Of a stretch of DNA of 12,884 nt, positions 1-7,371 are shown one piece after another (within the stretch, counting starts at the first letter, position 1; each line of letters begins with the position of its first letter). The DNA comes from Thermoplasmata archaeon (GTDB lineage Archaea > Thermoplasmatota > Thermoplasmata > Thermoplasmatales > Thermoplasmataceae). The stretch is from the NCBI GenBank assembly GCA_021792045.1, contig JAJYVJ010000044.1, positions 1 through 12,884 on the forward strand, read 5' to 3'. Below the pieces are notes generated by a model. The model searched no databases. It saw only the letters and a program-made list of their open reading frames with translations, and was not told the DNA's origin. Both the position numbers and the translations under genes were made by a program.

Positions 1-20
1 TGTTCACCTGGCTTTGGCAT
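1..20 (-). CDS. possible start of a protein gene leaving the window (partial)
   Basis: On the minus strand an ATG at 20 opens a frame reading MPKPGE before the window ends. It is preceded by a purine-rich stretch (AAGGAAGATC, about 3 nt upstream) that resembles an archaeal Shine-Dalgarno site. Only six complete codons are visible, so no family can be named and even the gene's existence rests on the ribosome site. It lies downstream of tpiA on the same strand, about 315 nt away. Confidence 0.3.
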
Positions 21-334
21 TATGATCTTCCTTTATGTTATTTATCATGGATTTAAATTCATGGGTAAATACTTTATTCTTGACTGAAGGTTAATACGTA
101 ACTTCTTTTTCCTTTTTTCCACTGCAGCATGATTCAGAGATTGCTTAATCTAGATTCCAGTGAAGAGAGGTTATCACGATTTAATGTATCTATTCTCCCT
201 TATTCCTCGCACTGATTGAGGAAGAAAGATATAGATGGAATTACACGCAATATTACATATTTTACGCATGTTCCCTAACAGATTGGGCGTTATCTACGAG
301 GCATTAATAAGGTTTCGCTCAAAATATTAAGACC
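21..334. other. intergenic stretch without a recognised gene
   Basis: AT-rich spacer of about 310 nt downstream of tpiA. It holds a pyrimidine run (about 102-119, T-rich on the plus strand). The minus strand has only short open frames with no family signal; the longest I noticed is about 31 codons and is cysteine-poor and unremarkable. I see no tRNA, repeat array or clear hairpin here. Confidence 0.5.
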
Positions 335-1000
335 TCAAGAGTCAATGCCTATTAGTGATTTTAAAGCCGTTAGGGGAGAATCAGAAAGAACTATGCCTGA
401 TGCGATCAATACACCGCCTGCTCCCAATTTAAGAGAATCGTTATAGTCGTTATGACTCTTTATGCCAGCTCCCACCAGAATCATGGATCTGCTTCCGCTG
501 TATTCATTAACTACGTCCCTTATGACATTCGGATTTGATGTAGACACGGAAATATTGCCACCAATTAACTCCGGAGGCTCGTACGCGACGAAATCTGTTT
601 CAAGCTTCTTAAAATCTCGTGCTTCAGAGTAATTCTCGCAGCACAAGACGGTTTCAAGTCCTGCATCCTTTGCCAATTGGACAGTGGATTCAATTTTATC
701 CTTTTGGACACGCCTTTCTGAATGATTTAATAGAGACCCTTTGATTCCAAGATCCATTAACACCTGGGAACTTATTTGGCCAGTATACGGTCCGTAATTG
801 ACCGGATCTATATGCTGCGCGTAAAATTCCATCTCTGGAAATTGCCCGGCAAGCCTTATATCGATCGGATGAAGAGCAAATATGATCCGAATATCATAAG
901 AATCAACAAAGGGAATAAATTTCAACAGGAACCTTTCAGATTCAGGCCCTGATGAAACCCTATAGTGTTTCAGATTCACTATAATCACAGGTTTAACCAT
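335..1000 (-). CDS. tpiA: triosephosphate isomerase (archaeal type)
   Basis: Interconverts glyceraldehyde 3-phosphate and dihydroxyacetone phosphate in cytoplasmic glycolysis/gluconeogenesis. Counting from the start chosen here, the protein is 221 aa, the shorter archaeal size (bacterial and eukaryotic enzymes are about 250). The catalytic set is present: Asn9/Lys11 in VNLKHY, His93 in LLNHSERR, and Glu141 in AYEPPELIGG. The phosphate-gripping turns are VGAGI (176-180) and ASG (200-202) near the end, so the TIM barrel looks complete. An in-frame ATG at 1018 would add MFHFPS. I prefer 1000 because the chain then begins with the expected first strand (VKPVIIVNLKHY), and a weak A/T-rich box lies about 25 nt before it. 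The gene stands alone and is divergent from the FMN reductase at 1101. Confidence 0.95.
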   Translation of the reverse strand: MVKPVIIVNLKHYRVSSGPESERFLLKFIPFVDSYDIRIIFALHPIDIRLAGQFPEMEFYAQHIDPVNYGPYTGQISSQVLMDLGIKGSLLNHSERRVQKDKIESTVQLAKDAGLETVLCCENYSEARDFKKLETDFVAYEPPELIGGNISVSTSNPNVIRDVVNEYSGSRSMILVGAGIKSHNDYNDSLKLGAGGVLIASGIVLSDSPLTALKSLIGIDS

Positions 1001-1100
1001 GGAAGGGAAATGGAACACACAGTTATGATTTTTGCTGAATGTGTGGGAGATCTGGCTTATTAGCGATAGGCTTATTGATACCTTTCAATGAAGGGAAACA

Positions 1101-1670
1101 ATGACAGATAGAACAAAAGTTATAGGTTTTGGAGGAAGTTTGAGAAAGAAATCGTTCAACAGGGCACTGCTCTACGAATGCCCAGCATTAATGCCTGAGA
1201 ATTCGGAGCTTACTATCTTTGACATTTCAGAGATTCCGGTATACAATCAGGATAATGAAATCGATCTTCCGAAACCCGTAAAGGATTTTAAGGATGCAAT
1301 AAGGTCTTCTGATGCGCTTCTGGTCGTAACCCCAGAGTACAACTATTCGATACCAGGATTCCTGAAAAATGCCATAGATTATGCTTCTAGACCCGCGGAC
1401 GATAATGTGTTTAAACACAAGCCCGTTGCTCTGATGAGCGCATCCGTTTCAATTCTTGGTGGATCGAGGGCACAGTACCATCTTAGACAGGTCTTCGTTT
1501 TCTTAGATTCCTACGTAATAAACAAGCCGGAAGTTTTTGTAACTCTTGCTAACACAAAATTTGACGAAAATCTAAGACTGGTTGATGAAACGGCTAAGGG
1601 ATTTATGAGGCAGTTACTGCAGAACCTGGTTTCCTTTACCAACGATCTTAAGAAACTGGAAAAGAAATGA
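1101..1670 (+). CDS. NAD(P)H-dependent FMN reductase (flavodoxin-like fold)
   Basis: A 189-aa soluble flavoprotein of the NADPH-dependent FMN reductase family (PF03358; relatives include chromate, quinone and azo reductases). The FMN phosphate-binding loop GGSLRKKSFN is at residues 11-20. The second FMN signature TPEYNYSIPG is at 77-86 and leads into LKNAIDYASRP. A later GGSRAQYHLRQ segment is also typical. The length matches the family, so the gene looks intact. An AAGGG stretch 5 nt before the ATG could serve as a ribosome site. It is divergent from tpiA with about 100 nt between starts, and its stop codon directly abuts the stop of a small minus-strand gene. The true acceptor (quinone, chromate, flavin) cannot be told from sequence; the link to the ChrB-like gene 6 kb away is only suggestive. 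Confidence 0.9.
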   Translation: MTDRTKVIGFGGSLRKKSFNRALLYECPALMPENSELTIFDISEIPVYNQDNEIDLPKPVKDFKDAIRSSDALLVVTPEYNYSIPGFLKNAIDYASRPADDNVFKHKPVALMSASVSILGGSRAQYHLRQVFVFLDSYVINKPEVFVTLANTKFDENLRLVDETAKGFMRQLLQNLVSFTNDLKKLEKK

Positions 1671-1784
1671 TCAACAGCACCCGTACCCATTTCCTACTTC
1701 GCCTGTGCCGTCGCAGTCTTCGCATTCGTTAACAATATCTTTTGCCCATACAAAACCAGAGCCACCACAGCTTCTGCATTTCAT
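1671..1784 (-). CDS. 37-aa zinc-finger mini-protein with two CxxCxGxG-like repeats
   Basis: The minus-strand ATG at 1784 opens 37 codons ending in TGA at 1673-1671. The peptide starts MKCRSCGGSGFVW, then NECEDCDGTGEVG, and ends GYGCC. CRSCGGSG and CEDCDGTG are two CxxCxGxG motifs, the pattern of the DnaJ cysteine-rich zinc domain, so one Zn2+ held by the four cysteines is a reasonable inference. Two more cysteines end the chain. A TATA-like box (AATTTAAAT on the minus strand, about 1805-1813) sits about 25 nt before the ATG, which fits a leaderless transcript. The stop abuts the stop of the convergent FMN reductase with no gap. The function is unknown; such mini-proteins could be redox- or metal-responsive chaperone-like factors. 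Confidence 0.7.
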   Translation of the reverse strand: MKCRSCGGSGFVWAKDIVNECEDCDGTGEVGNGYGCC

Positions 1785-2107
1785 ACGTAAGATAAATATC
1801 GGAGATTTAAATTACTGATGTAGCTCAGAAAACTATCATTTAATCTTTTTCTTAATATTACGTGATCACAAAATTATCATATAAAAAAGGAGATTTCAAA
1901 TCCGTAAGGTCAAGAGATTATCTTGAAAAGTGAGTGTGGATTAGTGTTCCATGTGCTAACTTTCCTAAAAGAGAATCTACTGTTATTTTCATACTCCTGA
2001 ATAAACTCATTTCCTTTAGAACTATAAAACTTAAATTCCCAAATCCATAGAACACTCGACCATGGCGCGAGAGTGAAGAAGGATACAAATACTGAGGAAC
2101 AGCAAAA
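1785..2107. other. intergenic stretch before the ABC exporter
   Basis: About 320 nt, AT-rich, with several TATA-like boxes (CATATAAAAAAGG near 1878-1890; ACTATAAAACTTAAATT at about 2021-2036). No open frame of useful length follows them. A very short GTG frame at 2071 (14 codons, beginning VKKDTNTEEQQ) is the only coding-like hint and is too short to call. Confidence 0.4.
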
Positions 2108-2109
2108 AT

Positions 2110-2119
2110 GTATATAATG
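2110..2119 (+). promoter_or_regulatory. TATA-box candidate for the ABC exporter operon
   Basis: GTATATAATG at this position matches the archaeal TATA consensus. It would place transcription start near 2140, giving a short leader before the ATG cluster at 2174-2185. It argues that the ATG at 2108, which overlaps the box, is not the real start. A second box near 2021-2034 is an alternative. Confidence 0.45.
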
Positions 2120-2173
2120 ATGGACTATTTGTTGATAAATTTGAGTTGGGATCACTCAGAAAATGGTGTGATA

Positions 2174-3097
2174 ATGATGAAAATGGTCGATGTTCATGGC
2201 CTTACCAAAATATTTGGGAACATTACAGCGGTAGATGATCTCACGTTCGAAGTGGAAAAGGGAGAGATCTTTGGGCTACTTGGTCCGAATGGGGCTGGAA
2301 AAACCACAACAATGAGGATGCTTTGTTGTCTCCTCTCTCCTACTAGTGGATCTGCAACGGTTGGAAATTTTGACATCTCAGATAAAAAAGGAGCAATGGA
2401 TATAAGGAAGATGATTGGGTTAGTTCCAGACAATGTGGGCCTTTACGAAACACTCAGTGCTTATGCTAACCTTGAGTTCTTTGCCAGAATGTACGAAATT
2501 CCCGAACAATTAACAAAAGAAAACATAGAAAAATACCTAAAGAAGTTAGATCTATGGGAGAGAAGAGACCAAATTGTAGGTTCTTTTTCTAAAGGTATGA
2601 AACAGAAGGTCGCTCTTGCAAGAGCACTGATCCACGATCCTGAGATCTTATTAATGGACGAACCCACTGCAAATCTTGATCCTGAGGCCGCTAAAAATAT
2701 CAGAGACATCATACTTGATCTAAAAAAGGAAAATAAGACGATCCTTCTTAACACACATAACCTTGACGAGGCACAGCGTATATGCGATCGAATAGGTGTG
2801 CTAAAAACAAAGCTTATCGCGATGGATACACCACAGAATCTTGAAAGAGCTGTATTTGGAAAGCGAACCGTAATCCTACTTGAGGAGGTAACGGACAAGA
2901 TAATGGGCGCTATCAGAACTGAAAATCCCAAAAGTATTGAAAGAGACGGAAATAAATTGATAATAGAAATGAGAGACCCCGACAAAGAAACATCGGCCAT
3001 AATAAGCACAATCGTCTCTGCCGGAGGAAAGGTTCGATCGGTCCAAGAAACTGGAGCATCGCTTGAAGATGTTTACCTTAAACTAGTGAGGAGCTAG
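2174..3097 (+). CDS. ABC transporter ATP-binding protein (drug/Na+-type exporter)
   Basis: ATPase subunit that powers the ABC-2 permease encoded 3 nt downstream; it works at the inner face of the membrane. All nucleotide-binding elements are visible: Walker A GPNGAGKTT, a Q-loop-region sequence around LVPDNVGLYETLS, the signature FSKGMKQKVALARAL (a variant of LSGGQ common in NatA/CcmA-like exporters), Walker B ILLMDEPTANLD and the H-loop LLNTHNLDEAQ. The C-terminal ~80 residues are the extension usual in DrrA/NatA-type ATPases. The open frame extends back to an ATG at 2108, but that ATG overlaps a TATA-like box. Starts at 2174, 2177 or 2183 fit better because the conserved domain begins at MVDVHGLTKIF, and GGTGTGAT at 2165-2172 can act as a ribosome site. 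The substrate is unknown. Confidence 0.9.
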   Translation: MMKMVDVHGLTKIFGNITAVDDLTFEVEKGEIFGLLGPNGAGKTTTMRMLCCLLSPTSGSATVGNFDISDKKGAMDIRKMIGLVPDNVGLYETLSAYANLEFFARMYEIPEQLTKENIEKYLKKLDLWERRDQIVGSFSKGMKQKVALARALIHDPEILLMDEPTANLDPEAAKNIRDIILDLKKENKTILLNTHNLDEAQRICDRIGVLKTKLIAMDTPQNLERAVFGKRTVILLEEVTDKIMGAIRTENPKSIERDGNKLIIEMRDPDKETSAIISTIVSAGGKVRSVQETGASLEDVYLKLVRS

Positions 3098-3100
3098 AAC

Positions 3101-3838
3101 ATGAGATTTTGGAAATCATGGATTATTGCAAAGAAAGATCTAGCCATCTTAAGAAAGAGAAAAGGGCTGATCACCATGATGGCAGCTATTCCGCTTGCCA
3201 TAGGAATACTCCTCCCAACTCTAACTGATTATCTTATCATCAGGAAGCATTTTCCCATGTCCAGAATAACAGAACTTCTCGCTTCCTTCGGATTCTTTTT
3301 CATGATCTTATCTGCATTACTTCCACTCTACATATCGTCTTATTCTATCGTAGGGGAAAAAATTGAAAAGAGTCTTGAACCTTTACTAGCGACGCCTACG
3401 ACTGACGGCGAGATTTTAATGGGCAAGTATATTGGAACATTTCTCCCTGTGATCTTAACAATATATGTTGGAATGATTGTGTTTATGGCCATATCAGATT
3501 TTCTGATGCACAACTCGTTAGGATACCTGTATTATCCCAACTGGAACTTTGCGATCATAATGTTTATAGGTGTTCCTCTTTCGATTATATACGGCGTTAG
3601 TTTTGGTGTTTTTGTATCTTCTAAAGCAAACAGTGCCCAGAGTGCATACCAGATCGGAGCTGGATCTCTGATTCCCTTCTTCGTACTATACGTGATGGGT
3701 GAAATTGATCTGGTGTCTCTCACAAGTAATACAAATCTATTGCTAATTTCAGCCGGCCTTTTAGTTGCGACAATACTTGTCTACTTCCTCAGCAAGGAGA
3801 CATTTAACAGGGAAAAAATACTGACAACCTGGAAATGA
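3101..3838 (+). CDS. ABC-2 type membrane permease
   Basis: A 245-aa integral membrane protein that pairs with the preceding ATPase (3 nt between stop and start; one operon). It has about six hydrophobic segments. The conserved cytoplasmic motif KIEKSLEPLLATPTTDGE followed by LMGKYIGTFLPV is the coupling region of ABC-2 permeases of the NatB/CcmB-like group. The N-terminus WKSWIIAKKDLAILRKRKG is the usual amphipathic entry before the first membrane span. The family's large extracytoplasmic domain is absent, so this is a compact permease. The transported substrate (drug, sodium, lipid) cannot be deduced. Confidence 0.88.
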   Translation: MRFWKSWIIAKKDLAILRKRKGLITMMAAIPLAIGILLPTLTDYLIIRKHFPMSRITELLASFGFFFMILSALLPLYISSYSIVGEKIEKSLEPLLATPTTDGEILMGKYIGTFLPVILTIYVGMIVFMAISDFLMHNSLGYLYYPNWNFAIIMFIGVPLSIIYGVSFGVFVSSKANSAQSAYQIGAGSLIPFFVLYVMGEIDLVSLTSNTNLLLISAGLLVATILVYFLSKETFNREKILTTWK

Positions 3839-4065
3839 TCTCTAAGTATTCCCCTTGTCATTAAGATATTCATAATCTAGGTATCTGGATATAAATAGTT
3901 ATAAATAAGCACTATATTCCCTAGGTTCGTACTTTTTCTATAATTTCAATAAATAAATTCCTTTACTAATGCATGGATCAATAGTAGATTCAATATTCCC
4001 ATCTTGAAACATGTTTGCTGACCTGAAAGCATCCATTCATCTTCCTAGGCGTCAAAGAAAATTGT
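3839..4065. other. intergenic spacer between convergent transcripts
   Basis: About 230 nt between the plus-strand permease and the minus-strand TSUP gene. It is AT-rich with TATA-like strings (ATATAAATAGTTATAAATAAG near 3889). A loose inverted pair, AATCTAGG (about 3877) and CCTAGGTT (about 3919), differs at one position and might form a weak stem. No gene is seen. Confidence 0.35.
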
Positions 4066-4854
4066 TTATAAATGCAAGAAGACACCATAATTCTGGTATA
4101 TTATGTATACCGCAACAACGATCACGATTATTGCGAATATCTGTGTTAATCTTCTTTTTGGTACCCTGCTCGCATATCTCGCACCCACCCATCCACCCAG
4201 GACACCACCTATGATGAATAGTACAGATATGATTATGTTGAGATCGCCACTGATGGCATACCTTGCTGCTGTTACGACACCGAATGTTCCAACGGACAAT
4301 AGGGATGTCCCGACAGCCTGAATGATGTTGAGGCCACCTCCGAAGAGAAGACCGGGGACTATGAGGAAACCTCCACCGATACCGAAGTACCCTGAAGCGA
4401 AGCCAACAGTTATGCCTGTGAGTATCAGGACGAGATATGATCTCGACACTTTCCGTTCCTTCTCAGATATGTCAACACACTTCCTTTTTAGCATGTATAA
4501 AGCTATGGCGATCATGAGGAAGCCGAAGAAGAACAGGAGGAAAGTACCTGGGGTGAGGAGACCTAGTTCTGATCCTGCCAGTACACCGATTATTCCAGGA
4601 ACCGTGAAGATCACTCCTGTTCTGTAGTTGACGTTCTTCTTAAGGGTGTGAGGTATGAGATTGAGATATGCATTGATGCCGACAGCGAGTGCTGTCGTCC
4701 CTATGACGAGGTGGGGATGATCGTACCCTACGAAGTATATCAGGAGAGGGATGGCGAGAATCGATCCACCTCCACCTATGAGGCCGAGGGAGAAACCGAC
4801 GAGTATTCCTGAAATTATTGAGAGGATTATCTGGAGATCTGTTATCGGATACAT
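4066..4854 (-). CDS. TauE/SafE (TSUP, DUF81) membrane transporter
   Basis: A 262-aa membrane protein of the sulfite/sulfonate/sulfoacetate exporter family (PF01925). It has about eight hydrophobic spans in two inverted halves. Each half carries the family's glycine-rich entry motif: GFSLGLIGGGGSILAIPLL at residues 20-38 and GFASGYFGIGGGFLIVPGLL at 151-170, the latter followed by VGTSLLSVGTF. It lies 9 nt downstream of a DsrE-family gene and next to a YeeE/YedE transporter on the same strand. This supports a role in moving sulfur compounds or their oxyanions across the membrane; the direction and ion are inference. Codons here are visibly richer in G and C (about 48-50% in sampled lines) than in the neighbouring YeeE gene. 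Confidence 0.9.
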   Translation of the reverse strand: MYPITDLQIILSIISGILVGFSLGLIGGGGSILAIPLLIYFVGYDHPHLVIGTTALAVGINAYLNLIPHTLKKNVNYRTGVIFTVPGIIGVLAGSELGLLTPGTFLLFFFGFLMIAIALYMLKRKCVDISEKERKVSRSYLVLILTGITVGFASGYFGIGGGFLIVPGLLFGGGLNIIQAVGTSLLSVGTFGVVTAARYAISGDLNIIISVLFIIGGVLGGWVGARYASRVPKRRLTQIFAIIVIVVAVYIIYQNYGVFLHL

Positions 4855-4863
4855 TTTGATGGC

Positions 4864-5211
4864 CTAGAATGTTATTACCGTGTATCCGTCCTCTATTCGA
4901 TCGTTCGTTTCCACTCCACCGAGAACCATGTCGATATCCGGGAAGATTTCGTCCTCGGTTAATCCTTCACCTGCCATGCTCACCTTGCATATCTTCAACG
5001 GTATTCCCTCGTTCCTGAGCATGTTGATCTGATCCAGGAACTGTGGAGAGCTCTTCTGATGCTTGTTCGCTGCCTGGACTCCCCTTCCGAGGAAGAGGAA
5101 TTCAACATCGGCCTTTGCATTCTTGACCGCGTTGAATGCAAAGCTGAATGCAACCATCTCAGTGTTTATGTTGTCTTTGCCTGTGATAAGCATTACAAGT
5201 ATTTTTGCCAT
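4864..5211 (-). CDS. DsrE/DsrF-family sulfur-carrier-like protein
   Basis: A 115-aa cytoplasmic protein of the DsrE/DsrF/TusD superfamily (PF02635). It opens with the Rossmann-like strand AKILVMLITGKD, has FLFLGRGVQAAN at 39-49, and carries a single cysteine (Cys75) in LKICKVSMAGEGL. That position corresponds to the reactive cysteine that accepts persulfide in many family members. The end VLGGVETNDRIEDGYTVITF is typical. GGTGAT at 5217-5222 (minus strand) lies 5 nt before the ATG and is a good archaeal ribosome site. It sits 43 nt after the YeeE stop and 9 nt before the TSUP start, so a three-gene sulfur operon is likely. Which partner hands it sulfur is unknown; no TusA or rhodanese gene is in view. 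Confidence 0.85.
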   Translation of the reverse strand: MAKILVMLITGKDNINTEMVAFSFAFNAVKNAKADVEFLFLGRGVQAANKHQKSSPQFLDQINMLRNEGIPLKICKVSMAGEGLTEDEIFPDIDMVLGGVETNDRIEDGYTVITF

Positions 5212-5216
5212 TTCTT

Positions 5217-5222
5217 ATCACC
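5217..5222 (-). promoter_or_regulatory. ribosome binding site of the DsrE gene
   Basis: GGTGAT complements the archaeal 16S 3' end and is spaced 5 nt from the ATG at 5211. It supports translation from an internal position of a polycistronic mRNA beginning at the YeeE gene. Confidence 0.55.
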
Positions 5223-5254
5223 ATCTTTTATTGTTCTCTTGTAAATAGCAATTT

Positions 5255-6652
5255 TCATTTTGTGTATCCCCATGAGTTAATTTTCATATGCATAAAGTAT
5301 CTAAGCATTATCCACGCCCCAAGAAGAACAAACATCATAAATACGAAGCTTGACACTGCCATTTGAATATCTCCACTAAGAATATGACCCGAAGCACATC
5401 CATTAGCCATTCTTGCTCCAAATAGTACCATAAATGCTCCAACGAATGCACCGATAGGTCTGTACTTTGGATTGTGGCTTCTACTCCATATCTTTGGCAC
5501 TTGTGGTTTAAAACCCATGTATCTTCTGGATATAAGAGTAGCCGCAATCAAACCTCCAAGGAACGAACTTAAATCTGTAAAGGGTTCCCAACCAATCTCA
5601 CTAAAAGGAAGATTAATTGGTACTCCGTTAACGATATGAAGCCCACCAAATAATTGGAAATACGCGTTTGATGCCGCCCAATTTGGATTCACTAGATATG
5701 ACAATTGAGCTCCTATCCATGAAAATGTCGTTGATTCCCCAAATATCTGATGTAATATTATTACCGCCACGGCTGTGATTGTGAAAGCAAGACCTAGAGG
5801 GATGGTCATTCTTGCGTTTTCAGTACTGCTTTCATTAATAAGTCGAGTTAAGTATTTATTCGCCTTCGGGTACTTTTCAAAATCTTCATTTATCACCAAA
5901 TCAAAAGTTATCTTATTCTTACTTTTCCCAAGCATGTGGTAACCGCAAGAATTTTTTATTTTTTCCTTTGGATATCTAGGAAGAAGAAGAAATACGGCAA
6001 TCAGGATTGTTCCAAATATTAAACTAACCAGAAACACACCTATTTTACTTGTGATCCCAAATATTGATGCCCAGGTAATTGGCCCAAAATTTAAAGTATC
6101 CCAGAAGAACCATTTTACGTTTCCAAATATTACTGACCATGAAAACGCACCAAGCAATCCTCCCAGAGCTGCATATATTGCATCTCGTCTTCCCTGCCCA
6201 AGTGCTATCCAAATGGTCCCTGGGTAATAACCTGAGAGACCAACTCCTGCTCCAAATATAAGTCCGCCAATCACGATTCCAGGTACGAAGAAATCTTTTA
6301 TTCCAAAATTTGGATGCGTGAACAAAGCTACAAGATATAGTAATATTGCACCAACACCTATTGCAAAACCAAAACATACCATTAAGAATCTGTCTTGAAA
6401 AGCCATAACTCGGAACAGGGTATCTGGATCAGTGAAATTCCAGAGTTCCAATGGTATGGCAAGAGGAAGCGCCACTATTAATCCAAGTAGAAGAGGCGCC
6501 TTTGTCTGATGGAAAACAACCTGCATTAATATCCCCGCAATTAACAATGATAACGCAAGGATCAAAAGAGCATAGACAGCTTTCCAAAAAATATATTTGT
6601 CTTTCTTATACGATGCGTCTTCAATAATTTTATTATCCATGTTTTTATTCAT
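5255..6652 (-). CDS. YeeE/YedE double-domain sulfur (thiosulfate-type) transporter
   Basis: A membrane protein of 465 aa from the chosen start, carrying two YeeE/YedE units (PF04143). Each half has several hydrophobic spans; a charged loop of about 60 residues joins them (roughly residues 225-285). The C-terminal half has the canonical GARMANGCASGHILSGDIQ motif with its cysteine (about Cys419). The matching N-terminal motif reads LSGYYPGTIWIALGQGRRD: the position that is cysteine in GxCPGT-type relatives is tyrosine. The frame extends back to an ATG at 6694, but TTATATATTT at 6680-6671 lies 24 nt before the ATG at 6652, so I take 6652 as a leaderless start. It is first in a probable operon with dsrE and TSUP genes and divergent from a CARF/winged-helix regulator. 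Known YeeE proteins import thiosulfate; the substrate here is inference. Confidence 0.88.
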   Translation of the reverse strand: MNKNMDNKIIEDASYKKDKYIFWKAVYALLILALSLLIAGILMQVVFHQTKAPLLLGLIVALPLAIPLELWNFTDPDTLFRVMAFQDRFLMVCFGFAIGVGAILLYLVALFTHPNFGIKDFFVPGIVIGGLIFGAGVGLSGYYPGTIWIALGQGRRDAIYAALGGLLGAFSWSVIFGNVKWFFWDTLNFGPITWASIFGITSKIGVFLVSLIFGTILIAVFLLLPRYPKEKIKNSCGYHMLGKSKNKITFDLVINEDFEKYPKANKYLTRLINESSTENARMTIPLGLAFTITAVAVIILHQIFGESTTFSWIGAQLSYLVNPNWAASNAYFQLFGGLHIVNGVPINLPFSEIGWEPFTDLSSFLGGLIAATLISRRYMGFKPQVPKIWSRSHNPKYRPIGAFVGAFMVLFGARMANGCASGHILSGDIQMAVSSFVFMMFVLLGAWIMLRYFMHMKINSWGYTK

Positions 6653-6670
6653 AATTTCATCAGCTAGAGT

Positions 6671-6680
6671 AAATATATAA
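6671..6680 (-). promoter_or_regulatory. TATA box of the YeeE-DsrE-TSUP operon
   Basis: On the minus strand TTATATATTT is a close match to the archaeal TATA consensus, centred 24 nt before the ATG at 6652. It implies a leaderless mRNA and excludes the upstream in-frame ATG at 6694 as the start. Confidence 0.65.
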
Positions 6681-6702
6681 GTCAATTGATTCATTGCAAT
6701 AG

Positions 6703-6731
6703 TTTTATTAATTCTTGCACAATTAATAAAA
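6703..6731 (+). promoter_or_regulatory. perfect 11-bp inverted repeat, operator candidate of the CARF regulator
   Basis: The left arm TTTTATTAATT (6703-6713), the spacer CTTGCAC, and the right arm AATTAATAAAA (6721-6731) form a perfect dyad ending exactly before the ATG at 6732. The left arm sits where the TATA box of a leaderless transcript would be (about 19-29 nt upstream). A dimeric winged-helix protein bound here would block TBP, so negative autoregulation is a natural inference. Flanking it are TTGATTCATT (6686-6695) and AATGAATCAA (6731-6740), exact reverse complements of each other. Confidence 0.6.
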
Positions 6732-7358
6732 ATGAATCAAAACTACAGTATTGCTATTCTAAATAGAGACGGCAAGCACATTATGAGGCCTTTTTTCGTA
6801 GATATTCCAAAAATTTCTAAACTTGTTGTAATAGCTGGACCTAAATCCGACAATGAAGACGCCACTTATGAAGTTACTAATTTTCTCAAATCCATCAATG
6901 TAAAATTTGAATTTATTCGTATTAACGACATCGAAAATTTTCTCGAAATATTTCTAGTGATTCAAAAAATATGTAAAAATGAAGGATTACCTACTTGGGT
7001 TAACGTCTCATGCGGATCGGGGATAGGAGTTTCAGCTCTGACAATACACGCCTGCTCGCGCATAATTCCATTGGTAGTTTACGACGACCTTAGTAATAAG
7101 ACAGCAGTTATAGACGTTAAAAGGATCAAAAGCATGAACATTTATGATCAAATTTTTGAGAACATAATTAATAGCCTTTCTGCCGGTAACAAAACCATGA
7201 ATGAACTTGCGAGAGATATGAATCTCGAAAAATCAACCATTTCGAGACGAATGAAGAAGCTAATTTCCTTTGGCCTGATCGTCAGAAAGGGTAGTGGTTC
7301 AAGAAATAGCCCATACACTCACATGTTATCGGAGTTTGGAAAGCTGATGCTCCTATAG
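6732..7358 (+). CDS. CARF-like/winged-helix transcriptional regulator (Csa3 / HFX_2341 type)
   Basis: A 208-aa two-domain regulator. Residues 1-130 look like a Rossmann-type CARF-related domain. It starts YSIAILNRDGKHIMRPFF, has a strand KLVVIAGPKSDNEDAT (30-45), and the ligand-loop-like motif WVNVSCGSGIGVSALTIHAC (89-108). The last resembles the NxSxGs/t loop of Csa3 and of the HFX_2341 (DUF6293) family. Residues 145-208 form a winged helix: NKTMNELARDMNLEKSTISR is the helix-turn-helix and FGLIVRKGSGSRNSPY the wing. It is divergent from the YeeE operon with a shared promoter region containing a dyad that abuts its ATG. CARF domains often bind cyclic oligonucleotides, but no CRISPR genes are in the window, so the ligand here is open. 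Assignment of the N-terminal domain rests on motif resemblance. Confidence 0.78.
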   Translation: MNQNYSIAILNRDGKHIMRPFFVDIPKISKLVVIAGPKSDNEDATYEVTNFLKSINVKFEFIRINDIENFLEIFLVIQKICKNEGLPTWVNVSCGSGIGVSALTIHACSRIIPLVVYDDLSNKTAVIDVKRIKSMNIYDQIFENIINSLSAGNKTMNELARDMNLEKSTISRRMKKLISFGLIVRKGSGSRNSPYTHMLSEFGKLMLL

Positions 7359-7371
7359 TTTCGGTAAATTC

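Noticed and set aside
2071..2115. A 14-codon GTG frame (VKKDTNTEEQQ...) that faintly recalls the start of TetR regulators
   Set aside because: Too short, stops at once, and overlaps the TATA candidate of the ABC operon.
2461..3009. A 182-codon minus-strand frame opposite the ABC ATPase
   Set aside because: Ser/Arg/Phe-rich antisense of a conserved coding sequence with no family pattern.
4103..4627. Two plus-strand open frames (72 and 101 codons) over the TSUP gene
   Set aside because: They are Pro/Arg-rich antisense shadows of a clear membrane transporter gene and lack any start signals.
6045..6377. A 110-codon minus-strand frame within the YeeE gene
   Set aside because: It is the same strand in another frame, Trp/Cys/Arg-rich in a way typical of out-of-frame translation of a membrane protein.
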